Positions 1 through 13,266 of a stretch of DNA of 64,000 bases are shown piece after piece (positions within the stretch are counted from its first letter, which is position 1; every line of letters begins with the position of its first letter). Source of the stretch: Anoplolepis gracilipes (lineage: Eukaryota; Arthropoda; Insecta; Hymenoptera; Formicidae); contig NC_132974.1 of NCBI RefSeq assembly GCF_047496725.1, positions 10,087,001 through 10,151,000 of the forward strand, read 5' to 3'. The notes beneath the pieces were generated by a model that was not told the origin of the DNA, made no database searches, and was given only the letters and a program-made list of their open reading frames with translations. Both the position numbers and the translations under genes were made by a program.

Positions 1-11
1 TATTACAATTT

Positions 12-461
12 ATTTTATCAAGTTTATTTTTAAAAAATTAAAATTTAATTTAATTTAAAACAAATTAAAAATTAAATAAAAAAATACTTTAATTGTGCTA
101 ATAAAATGGAGAAAAAGTGTGTATAAATTTTTATTTATATATTATGATTTGGAATTCATTTAAACGCGAGGAAAGTACCTCGTAATACGCCAGGAAACCT
201 GATTCCTTGATATATTCGCCCGCTTTTCCGCCGCCAATTTTATCAAGTTTATTTTTAAAAAATTAAAATTTAATTTAATTTAAAACAAATTAAAAATTAA
301 ATAAAAAAATACTTTAATTGTGCTAATAAAATGGAGAAAAAGTGTGTATAAATTTTTATTTATATATTATGATTTGGAATTCATTTAAACGCGAGGAAAG
401 TACCTCGTAATACGCCAGGAAACCTGATTCCTTGGTATATTCGCCCGCTTTTCCGCCGCCA
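12..461. repeat. 225-bp tandem duplication covering the end of a chitinase exon
   Basis: Positions 12-236 and 237-461 are copies in direct tandem with a 225-bp period. The only difference I found is A at 210 versus G at 435, which is synonymous (Tyr codon) in the chitinase frame. Each copy holds the last about 58 coding bases of the exon ending at 404, its GT donor, and about 165 bp of intron. The left copy has no acceptor, so it is a truncated exon remnant. It may be a real duplication or an assembly artefact. Confidence 0.93.
179..236 (-). pseudogene. Truncated duplicate of chitinase exon end
   Basis: This is the left-hand copy of the 3' end of the chitinase exon at 404-713. It keeps the donor site (GT at 178-177) but has lost the 5' part of the exon and its acceptor, with intron sequence of the other copy abutting at 237. 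It should be skipped in splicing. If it were used as an alternative donor it would require reading through intronic sequence from 403 down to 237. Confidence 0.6.
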
Positions 462-3400
462 CTAGCTGGTGCATGTACGCGGAAATTTGCCGAATTCGTA
501 AGAGTAAAGGACCGACCATACGTAGGCATGCCTATAATTAATTTTTCCTTTGGTGCACCCAGTTTAACCCACATCGCGGCCGCATTGTCGACGCTCAATT
601 GCTTCTGCCATTCCGAGTCCAACGACGAGGAATACAGCGGAGCGTTGTGACCGGTTTCTCTCTCCCATTTGCCATGGAAGTCGTAGGCCATGAGATTAAT
701 GAAGTCTAGATAGCTATGTAGATGAAAAAAATGTACTTTATTAAGTAATCGAATGCGCATTACGATCAAAGTATCATAAATGCAAATCAGGAGAATGTCT
801 TTTAGAATTTTGCAAAAAAAAACACTTGTCAATCTATGAAGAATAAGACTGAATAGCAAATATTATTTACGTAAAACTTGACTATTAATTTCAATATCGT
901 ATAAAAAAAGAAATCAAGAATTGATCTATTCGTGTTATTATTTATCCGTTAGAAGTATTATTTTATACTACTACAATTTTATGTTTTAATTTATCCTACA
1001 TTAATATCAAAAAACCTTTTTTATTATTATACCTGGCAACAGCAGGCACGTCATATCCACTCTTGACATTATCAGGTCCAACTGGTACCGCGGCGGTTAA
1101 CAAGAGACGCGGTTTCTTCCTCTCTTGAGCCTCCGCCTCGAAAGCCTCCCGAAGCTCTGAAGTGAAAAAATGAAAAATTAATTCAAATTGTACAATGTGT
1201 TTGTAACAATGAGAGTGGAAATATCATTCGATTCTACGTGTCATATCGCGAACTTGTAATTCTGACATAAGGAATAAAATAAGCAAGTTAATCACGTTAT
1301 CAAGATTGATGCTACGCGTGAATCTGACATTTCCAGTCTCGGAAATTTGTTGTTGCTGCCCTTTTTCAAGCGAGTATTTACCCTTCAGTAACAGAACGTA
1401 GTTCTTCTTGTCGTCTCCTCCCTTTGGATATTCCCAGTCGATGTCAAGACCGTCAAAGTTTCTGTCTCGCAGGTACGGTATAGCACTGTAGATGAAGGTC
1501 TGTCGGGCGTATCTTGTCGAGGACACGTCCTTGAACTTCTGCGTGCCAAAGGACCAACCGCCTGAATATTAAAACAGAGAAAACTCTGTTATAATTCTAC
1601 ATGCATATATTTTAAATAAAAGAAAAAACATCATGGAATTGACAATAAACGCATGGCTACAATAATAATTTTAATCTTGTGTCCAGGATTAATAATTTTT
1701 GACAAGATAATACGAATGTGAAGCAAAACAGACTTACCGATCGCAAGCAGAACCTTCAGGGACGGATTGGCTTTTTTAAGATTTACCACCCTTTCGTACA
1801 GGCCGATCTTGCCATCCTTCGTTTCGTCATTCGATTCGAAACTGGTCAGTTTGTTCTTCTTCAACCATCCGAAGGCGAAGATAACGTGGGTGCAAAGATC
1901 AGGTTCAATATCCTCCGGCAGGAACTTGCCGATCTTTGTGCGATACTGAGACCAATTGGTGTAATAACACACCAGCTGTAGACAGAAATAATATAAAATT
2001 AAAGCAGGAGAATCATACACACATGAAACACAAACATTGCTTTCTATTTTAAAGTACTTACCAAGAGATCATATAATCTTTAATTACATAATACAATAGA
2101 ATTTTGTATATACTTCTCAAAACACTTTTAAAATACTGGTGGAACGAAAATTGTTTATTACATTGAAGAACGTTGATAATATCAAAATAATAATAATATG
2201 TTGAATATCTCTCGAAATTGTATCGCAAAAAGTTATGAATAAGAATACTTGAAGTGTTCACTCGAAAAAATGATAAATCGAGACTCAAGCTATAAAACAT
2301 ATTATCTCGAGATATAAATCTTGAAAAAATTCCATAATATAATTTTTAGATTATAAATGATCATTTCTTTTTCCGCTGATGAATCACAGCGGGCGTCGAC
2401 TTAAGTTGAACAATCTCGAGAAGCCCATTATTAACTTTGGAAAGAAGCGTAATTAATTAGTGCATAATATAAAGGTAATAAAATAACCGTTCGTTGGAAT
2501 GATTCGTATACACCTGATAACATTATTATCATTAACATATCGATATTTAACGAACGTTTACGTACCTTATAATCATTCGTCTTGTCAGGCTGCAGCTCGT
2601 TCTTCGTGTTCTTGTTGCTGACACGATTTCGCGTGACCTTGAACCTGTTGACACTGGCTGAGACCTCCTGATCGCTCGAGATCGACGGCGCGGAAGTCGT
2701 CGGCCTGCGGAATCTCTTTCTCGCGCCTGGCGAATACATAAGTATGTAAGGCACAATCGCCGGATAATTACGTAAAATTCGCTCCGATTCTTCCTTCGGC
2801 CATTACGCAACGCGCGCACGAATATGTGTTTCAACGTTGCATAAGATTTCGCGCTTATACGTACATACGGTACGAAACTTTGAAAGGCAAGTGCCTTTCA
2901 CCCATTAAAACCATTTAATCTGGAGCCGCATACAGTTTTGCATATATCACGCAATATCGTAATGAGGGGAGGGGGGGGGCCCTTTTTCGATGTTTTCGGA
3001 GATTATATAATATGCGTTTGTGTAACCAGAAAGCATTTTCTCGCGCAAGTGAGTGCTCTTGTGACAGATAGATCAGCTGGCACCTGCGCGCGCAATTCAG
3101 CTCATCGCTTTGATCGGTGAAAAATTTATGTAATCGACGATGGAGAAATTATCAATAGTTATATACCGTTCGGAATGAAAGACTCTGACGTAATGCCGCT
3201 GTGAAACAAGGCATTACGTTATTGATCAATCATCGATAACTGATTGATAATGGAATCATTAGTGGAGCTTTAATAACTCTTATTCGTTTCAAGGTATAAA
3301 TTCAAGTTGCCTATGGCTAATAGATTTAATCGTCACGATTTTCAAAGTGCAATTGTTGCAAAAGCAGATACCGTTGGGAATTAACGGATGCAGAAATTAT

Positions 3401-3489
3401 AGATTACCGTCAGCATGTTGCAGGAGGCCTATAAGCAGCACCGCGAAGCAGACGAGCAGCAGCCTCCAGGTAATTCCGCTGTTCGATGC
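404..3489 (-). CDS. Cht7: Group III chitinase (chitinase 7), N-terminal half, partial
   Basis: Glycoside hydrolase family 18 chitinase that hydrolyses beta-1,4 chitin links during cuticle remodelling. Group III members are membrane-anchored and carry two GH18 domains; the first is visible here. Minus-strand coding exons are 3489-3408, 2726-2566, 1975-1738, 1561-1382, 1156-1033 and 713-404, and all junction phases fit. With the predicted ATG exon far upstream, about 366 residues are visible. Residues about 8-24 (WRLLLVCFAVLLIGLL) are a hydrophobic signal anchor. A charged linker follows to about residue 82, and GH18 starts at VCYYTNWSQY. The catalytic motif FDGLDIDWEYP lies at about 197-207, with the acid/base Glu at about 205. 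MAYDFHGKWE and IIGMPTYGRSF are further GH18 signatures. The last exon ends at a GT donor (position 403), so the remaining exons lie off the left edge. The exon at 3489 opens at an acceptor, so the start codon must be upstream. The family call is firm; the group III assignment rests on the anchor and on recalled similarity. Confidence 0.93.
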
Positions 3490-4005
3490 CTGGAAAGAAA
3501 GTGAAGGTGAAGATAACGCAACAACAGGTAAGTACAATGAGACTGTAATGAGTTTAATGCACCCGTCTCGGTGCTATCATATATCGCTTTCAATCGAATC
3601 TGAAAAAAACCCGTATAAAAATAACTGATATAAATCTTGAATATAAATCTTAAATCTCTTCTTTCATTCAATATTATAATTGCTATAATTTTGATCTCTA
3701 AGTGCAACAAAAATTAACTTTTGTTATTACTTTATCTATATATAAAAAAAATGAAATTGTTGCAAACAAATATAACGATTAAAGATAGTATTTAATAATT
3801 ATTTTAAGCGCAATATTTTTTTTATATACGCAAAGACACGAATATTTTTCTCAAAAAATACTAATAAAAACAAAAATTTATTTGCTATAAATTAATGTTG
3901 CGAATATAAGGCTCTTAATGTTTATAAACAAACAACTATAAACTTAGCGAATAAGAGCCAAACGCGGATGTTAATGCGTCGATTTCGGAGAAAATAATTT
4001 TTTCT

Positions 4006-4169
4006 GCGAAATTGATAAGTGCATAGATTACAGGGTTCGATTCCCGATTCAGCGACTTAGGGGGAGGGAGGGGGGTAAGGAAAGGTTTATTAAATTCTCA
4101 AAAATGAGACTAAAAATCTTGGTAAATACACCAAGAAAAATATGTGCCCTGTGCACTTATCAATTTCGC
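4006..4169. repeat. Small hairpin element with tRNA-like B-box motif
   Basis: An 18-bp perfect inverted repeat (GCGAAATTGATAAGTGCA at 4006-4023 and its complement at 4152-4169) encloses about 128 bp. Just inside the left arm, GGTTCGATTCCCG at 4034-4046 matches the T-arm/B-box consensus of tRNA genes. I see no matching A-box or acceptor stem, so it is not a tRNA gene. A non-autonomous transposon or a decayed tRNA-related SINE are both possible. Confidence 0.45.
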
Positions 4170-7100
4170 AAAAAAAACAATTTTTCGCGCCAAATTTATA
4201 GTTACTATAAATTAATTCTCTAATTTATGCTCGTTTTCTATTTCTATTATTTATCGACATACTCCTAGGAAACTTTGCGCTTAACTCTTATGTATTTCTC
4301 CTTCTGGTGTACAGCTATTCACGCACGATAAGGTTAAAGACCCGAGATATGGTTCTCCAGTCACAAGTATCATTCACATGTGCATCGCGCTTAAAGGAGA
4401 GAGAAATTTAGAATATTGCCTACATTTATTCGTTAGTATTTACAATGCCTGACAAAGACAATGGCGAAAGTCGTTAGAGGTTCAGAGATAATCGCGATAG
4501 ATTGTGTTCTGCAATAATAAAAATTACAATTCACTTCCTTACAGAAGAAAAATGAATTGATAATCAAACGCAGCGGCGTAAAAGTTCAATAAATTGATTT
4601 GCAAATTTACTTCTTTTTTTTTTTGAATACTTAGTATTAATTTTAAATTAAGATAGAATTTTAAAAAACGGTAAAAACAATCAAAACGGAAGATATTTTT
4701 TATACTTTTATATTTTTCATATTTTTTACATCCTTCCGTTATAAAGTCATAAATAGATTTAATTATATTTATTATTATTATAATTTATTATAATTTCTAA
4801 CAGAATAATATTATTCAGTTATTTCATTTTTATAATTGTTATATAATAATGATGTATATCTATTTAAATCAAAGCAATTTTCATTAACAAGAGATGTTAA
4901 TGAAAGTAATACGTGGTTCAAAGAATCCATCGTTAGACAAACGCGAATAATCGCTGAAATTTCACTGAATAAAAAAAAATAAATAATCAAACAAACGTAA
5001 TGAGCAACGTGGAAAACATTCGAGAAAATTATTTCCTATTATATCATATTTGTAGCAAGAGAAAATTTATGAAAATATATATCTTATAAAGAATGATTAA
5101 TTTTAGGAATTGTTTAATTTGAAAAACAACTGCGAACAAAAATAATTAATGTTAGGTATGTGACATCAAAACATAATTATATTAATATTTATTCATAATA
5201 TCCAGATCAATGCATAGCGCATTTAGAATAAAATACAAATTATTCAACATGAGTATTGGAATAATTATCTCTAATGCATGCTCGTGAAAACAATGCGAAT
5301 TGTTCATACGCTCTAATCATGTTTCCATTCTTGGCTCGCGTGAGATCGAGATGGAAGTCACGCTCCATCGCGCCTTCTCGTATAAAATAGATTCGCATCA
5401 GGAGATAAAATAGCACGCAGAGAGCTCATCGTCCTCACTCTATTAATTATTAACGAGCAAAACGACAAGAAAGTAGCGGATCTCGAGTCGATTTTATTTT
5501 TCGTTTTTTTTTTTTTTTTTTTTCGAGGTCATGACCGACCCAAACTTTGACGGGCAGATTTTTTTAACGGTATCTGTCCGATTTGTATTCCAACCACGAG
5601 TCTGGAAAGTTCTCTTCAACCTCGTGAACCACTCGTGAGGAGACCTCGCGGAGATCGTTGAATATCATTACGCGACACGGCCTTAATGATATTCAGCTCG
5701 AATCCGCGGGCGATTCTCTGCTTTTATTATATATCAAGAGACATCGAGCTGTTCCCTCTCGGCTTTTCATACGACGTCGAAAAGAAGTGAAACCTTCTTT
5801 CCTGCATTCTGCAAAGTGGCCGTTCCGCGCCATGTGGGCTTTATCGAAAGTGATTTCATTGAAATTGCTGGGTAGAAATATTTGCAGAGGCCGATAAATT
5901 GTTTATATCGTTTAAAATTTCTCATTCGCGTCCCTCTCATGTCTTGCGGTTCTCTCCGTTTTTATTATACGATCTTTACTATACGTTTTTATTATACGAT
6001 CTAGATTAATTGTCTAAACTTGACAAAAAATTTCACACGATTATCTGATCTTCTCCTAGATCAAACTTACAACTAGTTTTTAATTTGTGTTTTGCGACAT
6101 TGATGGCATAAAGTGAAAACGCGATTACGCCTTTAATCATTCTGTTCCGATTTCACTTTACACGAAGCTCTACGTATGAAAATAAGCTTATTAAATCTCG
6201 TTATAAATATTGAAAATAAATATAATAACGCTTTAAATATTAGAGTTATATATTTCTGTCATGATTATATTCATGTATTTAAAATAAATATTACGGGAGA
6301 AATTTTATGTATAAGAAAATCTTGATTAATATATTTTATCAACGATAGTCTCCAAATAAAAAAAAAAAAAAAAAAAAATAGAATATTCTCGTTTTTATCT
6401 TCTAATATCTAATTTAGCTCGCGAAAAATTCTTTGATAATCAACTCACTTCAAAATTACTGATCAAATCAATGAAAAATTGTCGCTAGAATTGGTACAAG
6501 TTTCACATTTTGAAAGAAGCTGTGTATATTACACACGTGCACGCTTCTCTAAGCATCATTTATCTTCCATAAATGTCATCGCGCGGGCGAGAACCGGCGC
6601 TCTACATTCGCTTTATCCTCATATTCCGTCGCCACGCGCCACACAATAGCATCGTCGAACGAAAAATTATCCATGCCCGTCTCTTTTCTCATTTTTTTTA
6701 CCTCATTGCTCATTGTCGACGCGCTTATTATCGTCGCAAAACACGCTGGCTCACGTTTCAACGTGGGAACAACTCCACGTTATACTTCTAGGCCGACTCC
6801 GTCATTAGTAGAATTATTAATTAGCCAGGTGCTCGACGGAGATTTACGTCTAATCTCAGGAAAAGGCGTTTCTCGCTGGTGAGATGTTTAATTTGCACGT
6901 ACAAGTACACGGCTCCCTTTATGTATTTAATTAATTCTTTTTTTGTATATTCGCGTAAAATATATCTAAAACTTGCTTTTTCATCATTTTGTCCTCACCA
7001 GATTTATATGATAATTCAATTTGCATATGTGTTTTGTATTTTCAGCGAGGAACTTTATGACAAGTAACGAAAACTAATTTATCTTGATATATAAAAATGT

Positions 7101-8405
7101 AAGAAAGAAGTATAAACACGTTTTTCTCACTGTTAACGTAATTCAACATAGTTGCAACGAGGAGATTTCGCAGTTGCAGCTATCTCGTAGTGAACTGCAT
7201 CGTTGTCGCTGCATAGTAGTCGGCTGTCTGTATATGCACGTTCGCGAGTACCAGGAGAGAGCGAGAGATTTCTATGTCGGACTTTTAGAACGAACGCGGC
7301 CTCTATTGCCTCGATGCACGGCTCCCCTCGTGTTATGTTAGCCAGCCAAGTATCCGTGACTTGACAGAATGATAATTTCCCTCTGAATACGTTCCTCTTT
7401 TGCTCGCCCGCGCAATCCATCGATGGATATGAATCTACCCGACATGTCGGAAGATATGTCGAAGATGCTTAAAATCGAGATCTCGAATTTTTTATCTCTT
7501 CTTCCTTCTTTCTCCTGCGAGATTCTTATTAGATTCGCTGCGACCACAAAAATGCGTTCCCTTTCTTTATTAGCTTCTCTTTTATTTATATACAACTCAT
7601 ATCTTAACTATATTTTATATAAAAAAGTTTATTATATAAACTTATCTCTACAAGTTTGTATCATGTTCCGTACAAGCTAGAAATTTATATATATCTTAAA
7701 GTGAAAGCGCGGATCAATTTCGTCAAATATCGCTGGTAACAAGAACGCTAGTAAATTATGAAAATATTTGCTCACACATTTGATTATGGTAGGAATTTAT
7801 ACTACTAACTAGAGATTTTTAATAGTCAATGCGAATGTTGACTTTTGTTTCTGCTTATATTCTATCGATGTAATTAAATAAAATTAAAAACTTTTTATAT
7901 ATATTTTTGCACACGTAAAATTATTTTTATGAATATTTTTCAATGAAAAACGAAAAATTTTTATTCAATATCAATTACTTCCTTGATTGTTACAGCTACG
8001 TATATATATTAACTATAAGAAAAGATTTAAATCTTCAATTTGTCTTCGATTTTTCTCAATTCAATAACACTGCATGACATTGTAAGATTATTAGTTTCTC
8101 CCTATTATTAATTTGTTCTTACATAACAAATTTTAATAGCTTGTAACATTGCACCCACTATCATTAAAACATTTAAAATAATAAATCAATACACTACATA
8201 CGTATTTAGTCTCAAGCTCTAATTGTAAAATGCAATTTTTTAATACTTTTAGTATATTATTATATTATTATATGTTATATAAATATTAAAGAAAGTTGTT
8301 TTATAATAAATTATTTTATAAAAAATATTACTTACTGTAACAAATTACGCGATTTATTAATTAAACAAACCATTCATTTTCTATCAAAAATAATAATTTA
8401 TTTTA

Positions 8406-8406
8406 A

Positions 8407-8437
<31 letters not shown>

Positions 8438-8457
8438 GAAAGAGAGAGAGAGAGAGA
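8406..8457. repeat. Compound microsatellite (CA)n-(TA)n-(GA)n
   Basis: Uninterrupted runs of CA, then TA, then GA dinucleotides follow one another in the chitinase intron. No coding role is seen. Confidence 0.85.
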
Positions 8458-11400
8458 AAATAATGCCAATAATAAAAATAAAGTAACTTTTGACTTTTGA
8501 AATCTTTATTACCTGCTTGTTTGATACTATTATATAAATTGTTGAGTTAATTTTATTAAAAATAAATATATATATTTATATATATTTCAAATACATCAAA
8601 CATAATAAATTATTCATTTACTTTAATAAAATAAAAAACAGTTTTGAGTATAAATTAAAAAGCTCAAATATCCTATTTTTAACTAAAACCTATTTATTTC
8701 TCACATTTTTAAAATTGTAATATTTATTTAAAAGTTAATCAACATTCTTTATACAAAAAACATTTATTCCTTTTTTCGTGGTCGCATTAAAGCGCAATTT
8801 TATAGCCTATCATTTAAGCAAGATAAAATGCATTGATTCTAGGTTCATTATCATTAAGTATAGCAATATTTCATCACGAATAAATAGTACGAAATGTTCT
8901 TATGCTCCTTCATTAATTCCGATTCTCATAACAGTGTTAATTGCCTATCCTGTTGAACGCAGCTAATAAGGCATAAAGTAAACAGTCAAGTCTGATTCTA
9001 GAGATTGGATCTCAATGTCATTTCGTTACAGATGATTTTTCACACATAAATTTTGTGGTAATTAGAATAAAAAATTGCAAAATAAATATGCCATTTAAAA
9101 AAAAAATATTATTTCCACATAAAAATACGTTAAAATATTCTTGTTAGCATGTTTCAACTTATTATGCTTTTATTTACTATTGTATAACATATGTATTTTA
9201 CAGATGCGAATCAAATTTCTATTTTATTATCTTTATATAATCATTTTTATTGCAAAGTGAAATTATAATTTTGTCATGTCCAGGTTTTCATACCGCAAAT
9301 ATAGGAAAATAATCTTGATGATTATTTACAATAATAGGAGAACGCGATTGGTGCAAAATAAACTTTCATATCTGCAGAAGATTAAACTCATCGAGATTAT
9401 ACCGGATTCAAATCCTGTTATTTCTCTGATTAGCATCTGAAATCGTTGTGAAAACCAGCTAAGTTTACATTTGACGTTGCGAGTTGTCCTCGTTCCGTCT
9501 TTGATTTCATTCGAGATCGGCTGCGTTAATGATCGTATGCAGGATGCAGACGTGAGTCCTGTTGGTCGATTTTGCGGCAGATTCTAGATCAGCGATGTCG
9601 TCCATCCGTGAAAATTTCACTGACGCTCTTCGCGATCGTACGTATATACATACATATATACATACGGAGTTCGGGATTTTCGAAAGTTATCCGCCGTAAA
9701 GAGGTACGCACCCGACCCGTCTAATTGTTGATTCACCGCCAACGAGAGAAATCGATTCTCGATGTTGCCTATTAACGAAGAAATGCAATTATGCTGAGAA
9801 TTATGTACGCGGTATCGGTCACAGTGCGCGTTTTCCCTTTTGCTTGCGACTCGTAGAAACGACGAAATTTGTATACTACCGTCATGATTATTATCTAAAG
9901 AATGTCTTACATCTATTGTTTTCATTATAGCAACATGAATTTATAATTGATTAAGAATAATTAAATAAGAACATTATCCATATTTGATAATTTGTCTAAA
10001 AGTCTAGGATTTTTATTATAATCAGTAGTTTATGCTTATTACAAGTCTTATTAAAAGTCTAGTATTTTTAATAATGTAAGGCAAATGTTCTTACAATTAG
10101 TCAAACAATATAATGGAAATTACTACGCTTAAATTAAGTAATCTAGAATTGAAAATGCATGACTCATGCGATCTTACGCATAGGGTTGGAAGTTCCGTGA
10201 GATACAACAAATCCACTGGTACTTCTACTGTGCTTGGCTTTCTTTTTGACCGTGCCATGTTACCTCGTTACATTTACCTGGTTTACACTCGAGTGCTCTC
10301 ATTCAGATTGCATACAGTTAAACTTCACTGTTCTTAATAGTTTCTCTGAAAATCCTTTTGTAAATTCCATTTTTTTCATTCTTACTTAATTTTAATAAAA
10401 ATCTGATATATTATATAATATATTAAGTGTAAAATTATAAGTGCTAAAATTAATAAATTTTATATGTTATTGTTGTAAATAAATGTAATCTATTAACTTT
10501 AACCTATAAAATTAATTTATAATAATATTAATATATATATTTATAATAATATTAATATATTGATTTTTATATAATTGATTCATATATAGATATTATATGT
10601 TTGATTTATAATTATGTGTGTGTTAATTTTAATTTCATCAATCTTTGATCTCTTTATTTTAAAAGTCAAATTCATTATTTTTATTGTATTTTTATAATTT
10701 CTATATTTTAATTCGTGAATATCATATTGCTTATTTTATATAATAATAATTGTAGAGTTTTCTCGTAAATAGTGTCTTCCTGTGTTACATTTTCTTTCAA
10801 TTAATACTGTTTCGCTATTTTCCGTGGCGTCAAGCTTTCTTATTTCTGCTCGAATTCCGGAACGCTCCGAGCACATTCCTTATTGAATTACTGTCGTCGA
10901 CCTCTCCCACAGAATAGAAACGTTTCCGCCGATCATGATAGCACGGTATAGCTATTAAGACAACCGCTCCATTAGCGATTGTAAATCCGCAACATTTGAT
11001 TCAAAGCGTGTGTTTGTCTTTTAATTTGCATTTTAATTATAATAAATTCTTTATTACAAAAGTACATTACAAAAGAAAATCAATACTATATTATAACAAA
11101 AAAAAAAATAAAACGTTATACTTTATTACGAGATATGTACGAGATACTTTTATATGAAACTTTTATATAGAAGCGATAATAAAATTTAGAGGCATAATAA
11201 AATTTTTAAAGTAAAGTATTTTTTTTTTTATTTTAACGTTTCATTAAATTTTAACGAGAAGTTTAAAGAAATTTTAAATAAAAAATTATTTTATTCTTTT
11301 AAAAAAATATATATATATATATTTCCGATTATTAATTATAAACGCAAAAATTGAAGCAAAATCTAAATTTTTACACTTATTTAATTTCCAACTTTTCAAT

Positions 11401-13217
11401 CTTTTTTTCTACTTCTTACTTCTTTTCTATTTTTAAGTTCTATCGCTTGAAATTTCTATATCCTAAAGTGCATTTCATATTGAATTATTCTTGTCAAAAA
11501 CAGTTGTTAAGTTTTCCGCCATGTGTTTGCGACTTTCCTACTTCACGTGTCACTACGTTTACCTCCTTTGCACGGCTCTTGAGAGCCTTGCGCTTCTTTT
11601 TCACCATATTCGCCTCGCAACACGTTTTCTAGCGTCGTTACATGATTCGTCATTATTGTGGTTTTTGCAATCGGCCAGATTAAAATCAGAAATACAGATT
11701 TAGCGCATCGAAACGCAGGAGATGAGACTCCGATTTATGCGCCTTGTTGATCACAATAAAATGCAACTGCAGTTTCTTATACTATATCAGAGTATATGAA
11801 GTATATATTGCATGTAAAGTTAAATATATATTTTAATAAAAAATTATTAAAACGCATCGATAATTATATCGTATTTAAATAAACAAGTAAGAATTATCAA
11901 TTTATACAAATATTAACATATCTTTACATACAATATCGTTATTTAAATGCATTGCATTTTAATCTTTACTATGAAGTCGTGGAACAGCCTACAGAGATGA
12001 CATAATTATTGCTAATATGGTGTCAGACATCGAGTATGATGAAGGCTTTACTCGATGCGCGTAAAGCAGTTAAAACACGATTTTCACAGAACCGGTGTGT
12101 TTCTTCTTACTGCATGTAAATAATTTTTTTATAGCAGAGAGTCAGCGTTAACTGCTTAGACTTTCTAACTAACTTTTATATCTAATTTATAATTAGTAAA
12201 AATCAGTCGTGAAGCAGTATTCTTGATATAATGTTCTAGAATTAATACCATATTCCGTTAAACTGTATTTATTTTTTATACTAGAACTGAAGCTAATTTT
12301 TTCTTAAAAAAATTTTTTACAACAGACTATTATTAATTATATTTTAATTAAATTAAATATCTTAATAAAAAGGTATATTTAAATTTGGTAAATCCTTTAA
12401 TTATATTAATAACTGATATTATTATTTAATAATTTTATAATATTTGATATTTATTATTAATAAATTATATTAATATTTGTATATATAATTAATATTTGAT
12501 AATTTTATAATTGTTAGTACTATGAGTTGTCAAGGATATCTAGAAGAAAAAACATAATTATATAATACTACTCAATTATATATTCTTCGCATATGGAAGG
12601 GATTCTTTACCCTTGCTTTGCATTTTACGATCATGTGTGATTTAAACATGCAAATCATTATTTTATATAGATTTATGGAAGTCTTTACATAACATTGTTT
12701 ATACAGTTTTATCAATACCGATAGTATCGCCTTGCATTCATGAAAACATAAATATTGTATAAACATAACTATTGTATCTTACGTATCGACAATGATAATC
12801 TCATCAGATCTGCTTATGCAAATTGCAAGAATTCGCAATAATTAAATGTAAATCACAACCTGATTTGCCAGAATGGTATTAGTAGCTGGACGTTTAACGA
12901 TGAGCAATAATTCTCGTGTGTCGGGTCGATTATGAAAACTTGAAAGGCGAGGCGCGATAATTTCTGCGCTTCACGCTGACGTAACAATTATTAGAGATGC
13001 TGTACGCGTGTACTTACTTCAAGTAATGAGACGCGACTTTTCTCTTCTTTTTCACAGTGATTTTAAGACGTTCACCTTCAATCTTTATTTTTGCCGTACA
13101 ATGACATGTAAGTTGTACATTTACAGCTACGATTGTTATCTCTCTTTATCAACGTTAATTTATACGTTCTTGAAAATTCATACTAAGGTTAAGGAGTGTG
13201 TCTTTTTTAATATCTTG

Positions 13218-13222
<5 letters not shown>

Positions 13223-13263
<41 letters not shown>
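13223..13263. repeat. (TA)n microsatellite
   Basis: A run of about 20 AT dinucleotides in the presumed chitinase intron. Confidence 0.9.

Positions 13264-13266
<3 letters not shown>

Noticed and set aside
9386..9425. Possible tRNA T-arm (ATTCAAATCC)
   Set aside because: Does not match the B-box core GGTTCGANTCC and no cloverleaf can be drawn around it.
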